DNA of 64,000 nucleotides from NCBI GenBank assembly GCA_001600455.1, contig BCKC01000008.1, positions 1,337,345-1,401,344 on the forward strand. The letters run 5' to 3'. Under the pieces are notes generated by a model. That model was not told the origin of the DNA, did no database searches, and saw nothing but the letters and a program-made list of their open reading frames with translations. Each line of letters starts with the position of its first letter. Positions within the stretch are counted from its first letter, which is position 1. Position numbers and translations under genes: made by a program. The stretch is from Endocalyx cinctus. Lineage: Eukaryota; Ascomycota; Sordariomycetes; Amphisphaeriales; Apiosporaceae. This document shows, piece by piece, positions 56,852-64,000 of the stretch.

Positions 56852-59800
56852 TTAGTAGGGGGGCCGCGTGAGATTACCAACAGTACCTTGACGGGATTTA
56901 CTATCAATGCCTTTGAGCAATGATTGTAAATCCATGCTGGCAGGGCCCGAGTCGGTGAAAGTGCTCGAAAGGATGCTATCACCACCACGACTTTTGATAT
57001 TTCGTTTAGCTGGCGATACTTTCGCGGGAACATGGTCATGTACCGCGATCTTGGAGAGCCTGTCACCCAACGCCGCATCGGGCAACGGTGCCTTTCCTAT
57101 TACAGAAGTAGGAAGGGGAGGCACTGGCGGAACCGCATCGTCATCCTCGCCATCATCGGTGGTAGTAGGGTGAGAAGTCAACGGGCCGCCCAAATCTCCG
57201 GAAGCCTTGCGTTCACGCGATTTAGACCGGGCTCGTAGCGGATCGGTGCCTTCGCCCCCTTCGGTACCTTCGCTATGGTTCGGGTTGAACGACAGTTCGG
57301 AAAGCGTAATATCGTAACTAACCATGCTATCGCTACTATTGTCGTCTTCCTGAAGAGTCCGGAAAGTTGGTGGCCTTACAGGATCGCCTGAAAGGACAGA
57401 CTTGAGCTGATCGACGGATGCGACAAAGCCTCGGCTTGATGCGCTCTTGCCGGAACCTCGGCTTTGTAAACTTGACTTCCGTAAGGCGCCGGCGTTGGAC
57501 ACCGGGCGAAGGCCATTTTGGTGAGTCGAGCCTGTTCGGGTGGGGCTATGGCCATTGACTCCATTCACCGTAAGACGATTGCCTCTAGTGTATGTGGTAC
57601 CCGTTTTTGATCCACTCAAGGATGCCGACTTGCTACCAGCTTGAAGTGCGGCAATGGCGGCCTCCCGAGTCCATTCAACCAGCATTTCTTCTTTGAACTT
57701 AGCAGGTAATTCGCCATCTTCCCCAACGAGGGGTATAGTGTTCAACGCAGAACTCAAGATGGGCTGCGAAAATGCGCGACCGGGCGACGCTGAAGGGCTC
57801 ACGGGCGGAGAGATGGCAGTTCCTTGATAATTGTTGCAGATCAAGTCTACTAACGCTGAGCGGTCGTCAAATGGGAGAAGAGCTTCCGACTCGACCTCTG
57901 TCGTGGGAATTTTAGGCTGGGATCGGGTCGTACCGGGAGCAGGAAGCGACTCTACCGACGGTGGAGGGATGCGCACGTTATCGATCCAGAAATGTTTACT
58001 TCTTCTCCTGCTAATTTCATTGTGTATAGCCCGGCCAATAGCAGAGCCTTCAAAGTCAAAATGTTCACTGAGAGCCCAAAAATAACCGTGGCAGAGACAG
58101 CCGAGTTGTACTTTGCCAAGCGGAGTCTCGACTTCCTGGATATCCTCCTGGAGACGGAAGATCATGGGCAGTCCAAATCTTACCGCATTTACTCCAAGCT
58201 TGAACACAAGCTTCAGTAACAACGTGTGAAGCAAACTAATATCGGCGTCAGACTCGGGACTTTGAAGAGCGTTGTCGTAAATAGCAAGATGCAAGTATTG
58301 CAAAAAGTGAGATCGGTGCATTCTGGTAGGACGTTCCTTGTTCGAGGCGCTCGATACCGCACGACGAGCGGGGGTCGCCGGAACAGCTTCTTTATTACTA
58401 ACTCGGGGCGCCTTAACATTTATATCATCTCGAGCCTTCAGGTCAGCCCCCGAGGTCTCACGATCAAGCCAAGTAATGACAGCATCGGCATAAGCCTGGC
58501 GCACCAACCCATCAGGATCTCGCAGGAGCCAGTGGGTGGATTCCCATACTTGAATCGAAACTTTGTTTCTGGTTAGACTAACGTTGCCGCTTATCTTGGT
58601 CTTGGGGTTAGCGACAAGGAGGATGGACTTGATAGCCTTGAGGGCGGCCATCTTCGCTAAATCCAAAGCAAAGAAACTGTCGAGATGATATTGATCCTCG
58701 GAGATATTTCCTGTCGAGGCTCCCGGGGCTACCATAGCCTCGGACTTCTCTGGCGGAGGCGAAACGTTCGCGGCGCTCGGGTGAGGCTTTAGACGTAAAA
58801 GAATGGCTGATATCATATCTGATATTTGGTCAGCGTAGTAGACGTGCGTGGCGAGATCGCCTAAGCACTGTTGGGTTCGTTCCAACAGCTCCTTGTACTC
58901 GGGAGGCATAGGATTCGAGGTATCAATCGTGGGTAAAGGTCCATCATCTCCGGACGCAACGGCGCTGTCTCTCGACACGCTGGAATGCTTGAGAATTCGT
59001 TTCATGTGCTGAATCAGACCTAGAAGAACATCCATCACGCTTAGACCTATTAAGTTAATATCAGAGCGTAGCAAGCATCCCATCACAGCCGTGAGCACGA
59101 TTTGCTCCGCGACGTTTTCCTTGGTAGGATGGGTCTTAAATAGAGTGTCGGCCATCGTGACGATTATGACGTAGCGATCTTGCACGGGAGCCCATCTCGC
59201 TACGAGATCAAAAATCTTCACAGCCCAGCCCGAATCCTGACGCGGACTTGCCCCGGGCGTCATAACCACTTCTTTCTCCTTCATACGTTCCCGAATAAAA
59301 GTCAACAAGGCCAGGGTGGCACTATGAAGTTGGCTCCTGTTGGGTATGACAAAGATCTGCTTAAGGCACTCCATCGCCACCACGCCGATATCTTCTTCGG
59401 CTAATTTGTCTATGTCTCCAGAAGAACCGGAAATAGCGATGGGGTTTGTATCACCCCCCGTCTCGGCAGTTCTCACCGTCGAAATGCTCGTCCTCCGGCG
59501 TAAAAGAGCGGCCGAGTCAACCTTGTGTTCCATGTGCACGCGTTGCGACAGAACTTCCAGAAAGTCATCATTATCGGTCCAAAGATTCTCCAATATCATA
59601 GGCACTATAACGTCCAACTGTCGTCCGGCTACAGATGACAAGGCGTCGGACTGCGCAATGCTACTAATAGCCTCCAGTCCGGCATTTCTCCATCTAAGAG
59701 CTATCGGCTTGCTGACGGTGCCCTTGCCGGGAGTTTTGCGGGTCGAAGCAAATGTCGCGTATGTACGTACTACCTCCTCGTATTGTTGTAAATATAACTG

Positions 59801-60316
59801 ATCGGCGAAGAGAGAGGAAACATCGTGATGCTCGCAAAAGGTGTCGAATGTCGGGAGAGAAGCTTCAACCATAGTAATATCGTTCGAGCGCAGGACTAGA
59901 CTTAGTATTTTGAGGACATTCTGGGCGAATAACGGGAGATCTTTCGGGGACTTTTCGATCAAGGCAGCTAGGATCTGTAAAGTGACCTGAACATTTCTGT
60001 GAGGAAGGTAAGGAGGTCGAAGTTAGTATTTCGCGAATTTAGAGATGGGCGGAAGAAATGCGACGAGGATAGAATAAATAAAAGGGAGGTATATTATTTA
60101 CCCGATACGCGCCCTCCAAACATCGCTAGCAGTCTTTTTCTCGAGGAATTGGCAAACTTTTTGTATTTTGGAACGTCGCGAGGTAGCGTAGAATAATAAA
60201 TAGCTAAGTTCGCTGGAGTTTGGCTTGACGTCGACGGCACCTTTGGTGGTACGAGGATAACATTTAAGTACCAGGACTTGATGTTTCGGGCGACATTTTT
60301 GCTGTATGGCATTCAT
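56852..60316 (-). CDS. efr3: Efr3, plasma-membrane anchor of the PI 4-kinase complex
   Basis: Recruits the Stt4/PI4KIIIalpha complex (with Ypp1/TTC7) to the plasma membrane. Two exons: 60316-60102 and 59996-56852, 1,119 residues; the 105-nt intron splits the codon after DVWRARI. The conserved N-terminus CRPKHQVLVLKCYPRT and the block TSRRSKIQKVCQFLEKK mark the family; a Cys and basic residues there serve for membrane attachment in known members. Armadillo-like helices fill the next 700 residues (VTLQILAALIEKSPKDLPLF, FDTFCEHHDVSSLFADQLYL). The last 300 residues are a disordered Ser/Thr/Pro-rich tail ending LLKGIDSKSR and GNLTRPPY, as in other filamentous fungi. The start was chosen at the conserved MNAIQQKCRPK although the frame is open 21 codons further. 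Confidence 0.93.
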
Positions 60317-63300
60317 CGCACGGCAGATATATACAATTGCGCGAGGAAGCTGGGGCAATGTCGATGAACGGGTTCCCAAACAAGTTTGTAGCTGATTATC
60401 AAATTATCGAGTTATAGCAAAGCTGACGAGTTAGGATAGATGGATTATCGATAGAAGAAGAATGAGAATGGCGATATTGGCTTGATTAGTATTATCAAAG
60501 TGTGACCTTATGACGAGGCCATGAGGAAAGGAAAGACTTTTTTTGTGGTATGAAGTAAAATCAGAAAGTTAGACAAGGTTTGAAGAGAGGGAAATTATTA
60601 ATTTGTGTTGTGGTTCGGATTCCCGGTACGATGGACTCTCAATATGCAAGGGTAGAAGAGAGATGTACATATATGTACTATGTACTATGTAAAGTTGCTG
60701 CCAGATTTACAGATTATTTGGGTAACGGTCTGCTTATTATTATTTTATTAGGATTATTATTTATTTTATTATTGATGACGATGAACTTTTAAGCAAAGCT
60801 GAATACATACTAACTAAGTACTACGTAAGTACTTACTCGGTACTTTATAGGGCGACTGGGCGAGTGGGTTCCTCTGATTAAATGTCCTAGGTACGGTAGA
60901 GATGCCTACTTAAGCGGTACTTTGCAGCGGTAGCGTGCGTTACTCGGTACTTGCTCGGTACTTAGTACGTTGTTAGTACCCAATACCCACTAAGTAGTAC
61001 CTATTAAGTAGCACCTTTTAGGGTATTAACGATACAAAATGAAAAAAGGAGATGATTCCCCTATTATCTCTTGTCTCGAATGTATACTTGTATATATACA
61101 AAGTATAATAATGAATAACTTGGTTTAAAGTCTAAATTGAGTCCTTTAATTTTGATTCTTTATCACTAGAGTACCGAGGTCAAGTAATTTTTTTTTGTTG
61201 AATCCTTTTTTTTTCCCTTTCGTAGTAGATCTTTTAGAATTTGGAATGGGAAAGACGTAAGGCGCAGAGGCGTAAGGCATGTATACGCAGGATGCATCTG
61301 GGCATGTTTAAAAGAAGATGGGCTTAGCCAGCTATTATAAATTGAGGTTAGTGTAGATGTACTACGCCGAATATAGTCGACTAAAACTTATGTCCTTGCG
61401 TCATCAAGCATTGCCAACTACGCATAAAACGTAGGAAATTCCAGTTTTATTTATATATTTTTTTTCTATCTTACGTCTATCAGCTGTATTTCCCTTCCAA
61501 TATTTGAACTTATGCGCCGCCAGAATAAAAGAAAGAAAATAAAAGAAGAAGAGAGAGAAACGGATAGAATAACCAGTATCTTTCGTTCAACTAGTATACT
61601 ACTTACTTTACTTAAGTATACACTATTATCATAAATAAACACTGGTCCTCCTTAAGTACTCTCCGAACAAACACTACCTAATCATTCAGACCCTATCGTA
61701 ACCCGTGACAGGTAAACCATTCCGAACCGTCTTGTTTACGTGGATGTAAATAATAAATCAGAAAAAGTGGTTCAATTGACATGTGCTTCCAACTTGCTTC
61801 CAACTTGCTCTTAATCCCCATATTTGTGTGTCACCTCAACGTAGGTATTCATATCGAGCAGTACAACTTAGGAGTCTCCAAATTATCATAGGGCTCTCTA
61901 TATTGCAGCTCAATATATATACTTATTTATTTAATGATGCTTTGTTTCTTATACCTTCCTTCATCTGTAGATCATTTGCCCCGTCGCGTGCCGACCCGAC
62001 GCCATTTTCCCCTTTTGTTGGGAATCATGCAGGTCTGCCTTCTGATTTAGGGTAGTATGGAAGCATCTGTATCAAATATCCATCGGATCTTATGTTTCAT
62101 TTTCATCTACACTGCCTTTTTTTTTTTTTTGTCGAGTCCCTTTTTTTTTTTTGTCATATTNTTTNTTTTCCCTTTCCCGCTCTATCTCCCTCGATACTCG
62201 CCTTTCGCTCAGTATCTTTTTTCCGCACCCAAAGCTCCAAACATTGTTTCCTCATCTTCTGTGTCGTTGTCTGTCGTATCTAGCGGTTGAAGTCTGGCAG
62301 CTTGGCATTTTATGCAGCTTGGTTTCTTTTTGCCAGCTATCTCCCGGTCAAACAGTTTGACATCCACCCCATTCCAAGGCAGAAAAAAAGGTCAGTAATG
62401 ATGCGCCCAATCATCGGCCGGGTCAAAAAATCAATAAGAGAAAATTCATAGCATTCACCTTCGACTCAAGAGAAGGTCATTCTTTCTCAGGCCGCATGCA
62501 TAGTCCAAGTTGGGTCTGTTTCGTCTCCATTACCTGGGGGGTTCTATAGCAAAGGACTCCAATTTCCATTCCAAATGATTGGTTTGCACGTATGATAATG
62601 TATATTTGTCCTACAAAGTAATTTTTACTTGCATCCTATTTCCTTCAACTCTCCAAGTACCCGAGGCATGGTGGAATAGCTTCAAGACTTCAACCTAAAA
62701 TTTTAAGATTGGATCGACTGAATCTATATTATCATTTCCACGGCGTTTCAAATACGTCGATGAAATAAATTTACGGTGATTATGCCCAGGCAGTATCAAT
62801 GATGAATCAGTACCCATTACTGAAAGGGCAGATCGAGTAATTATAAGAGAATAGGGGCATGTTAGAGTATAGGCCAGCGCAGTTATGTGGACGGAGCTTA
62901 GTAGTAAAATAGGGGTATAGTTTAAGAGTCGAATAATTATTACATTAATTCTTAACTTTCTATTCTAGCTATTCGGGGCGGGAGCTCTCCCTTATATGTA
63001 CGTATGCTGCCGGGGCTAACCTCCGGGTAGCCGTAGACACGCACCGTAGTCCCCGTGATAATTACCTAGGTAAGGCCCTAACATTAAGCTCTAAGTGAAT
63101 TGATATCTTACGCTTCAGTTTGCTGATGAGAACACTAAATATAATATTACGTAATTAATTATTAACGCATCGTAAAATTTTCTTATAACGTTCTTGCATG
63201 TTCTCATAAATGACCTTATTTATGAAGCTTCCTCGAGAAAGGCTCAACGTAATAAATCATCAGTCAGATATTATGGCATGAGTCACCTAGAGTAAACCAT

Positions 63301-63709
63301 GTATATCGAAGTCCCATTCCTAATCTAACTTCCCACCTAGTTACTTTTCTTGATTCACGTAATAATACGTGATTACTTATTACTGGTATTGTTTTGAAAT
63401 GGTGGCCAGGAGGACACCCAGAACATAGATACCAACCATCAAAAGATTAAGACGACCCAAACAATAAGCCGGACTATCAATGCACTACAAAGAACTCTGC
63501 ACAGACAAGTGGCATACACATATAGGCGACACTTGTAGAAGTGAGCTATTTCCCCCTATTTTATCACCTATTTAAAGGTTATCCATAAAATCATTGGGAA
63601 GTCAATAAAGCAGTTAGAAACAAATCTCATGGAGGAGAAAAGACAATAAATATTAGCAAAGACAAATTATATGGTTATTTGAAAATAGGATAACATCACA
63701 GAGGTCGAC
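60317..63709. other. AT-rich intergenic region, nothing identified
   Basis: Starts with the EFR3 promoter. Has numerous GTACTTA/TACCTA words (60800-61020), homopolymers, and two undetermined bases (62161, 62165) beside T runs. No conserved coding motif in any frame. Confidence 0.5.
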
Positions 63710-64000
63710 TTAATGTAGTATCGACAAGTCGTCAACGAAGTGCTCCTGACACTGCAAAACGTCACTAATAGCCAAAAGGTGAAGATAAATTGGAGAAACC
63801 CCGTAACTCCGCATGATACCCTGTTTCATGATCTCTACGCCGACATCTACATACAATTCACTGAGGGGGATTAAGTGACTAGAAGAGTATGACGTTGGTG
63901 ATGATAAACTGTCCAGCGAATAGGTTTTACAGCCCTTATCAAATGTCCGGGCAAGAGGTTTCGTTGGAATATAAATACAACGTGAAGAAGCCGTTTCGGA
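63710..64000 (-). CDS. Possible partial exon at the right edge, unrecognised
   Basis: A minus-strand frame is open for 96 codons from the window edge to a TAA at 63712-63710, without needing a start. Its composition is coding-like (PLSELYVDVGVEIMKQGIM, SPIYLHLLAISDVLQCQ), but no family is recognised and a chance open frame cannot be excluded. If real, it is the last exon of a gene extending to the right. Confidence 0.3.
   Translation of the reverse strand, partial: SETASSRCIYIPTKPLARTFDKGCKTYSLDSLSSPTSYSSSHLIPLSELYVDVGVEIMKQGIMRSYGVSPIYLHLLAISDVLQCQEHFVDDLSILH

Overview
The window is nuclear DNA of a filamentous ascomycete (Pezizomycotina; probably a sordariomycete or leotiomycete, which I cannot settle from sequence alone). 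The evidence is short spliceosomal introns (mostly 50-120 nt, GTAAGT/GTGAGT donors, YAG acceptors) and a set of typical fungal genes: RfeG-like factor, Pfa5 palmitoyltransferase, Efr3, Atp12, a fungal rhodopsin-like membrane protein and a UstYa/DUF3328 protein. Genes are GC-rich islands in long AT-rich, homopolymer-rich spacers. Coordinates below are from hand-assembled exons whose reading phases I checked.

Left third (1-20.2 kb): a partial karyopherin gene runs off the left end. It is followed by an unrecognised single-membrane-span protein (4.8-5.9 kb), an rfeG-like gene, DNA polymerase eta, a 139-residue Cys/His-rich protein and palmitoyltransferase Pfa5. All but the Cys/His-rich gene are on the minus strand. 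A second, 53-residue Cys/His-rich protein lies at 23.7 kb; the two share an identical C-x2-C-x-H-x2-C-x2-C spacing.

Middle (26-44 kb): a secreted proteinase-K-type subtilase, a divergent SET-domain protein with a degenerate catalytic signature, a seven-helix rhodopsin-like protein, an intradiol ring-cleavage dioxygenase, a three-exon DUF3237 gene and RNA 3'-terminal phosphate cyclase.

Right third (44-64 kb): the most interesting part. Between housekeeping genes (RNA cyclase on the left, ATP12 and EFR3 on the right) lie a DJ-1/PfpI-family protein, a GNAT acetyltransferase, a small NAD(P)-binding reductase, a secreted 164-residue protein made almost entirely of ten 14-15-residue repeats (consensus GGVNAR-C-N-M-H), and a divergently transcribed UstYa-type membrane oxidase with two HxxHC motifs. 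A secreted tandem-repeat precursor beside a UstYa oxidase is the arrangement of fungal dikaritin-type ribosomal peptide clusters (ustiloxin, phomopsin, asperipin). Here the repeats lack the usual Lys-Arg Kex2 sites and carry Asn-Ala-Arg instead, so this may be a new precursor class. Membership of the acetyltransferase, reductase and DJ-1 genes in the pathway is inference from proximity only.

No rRNA, tRNA, CRISPR array or intact transposon was recognised.
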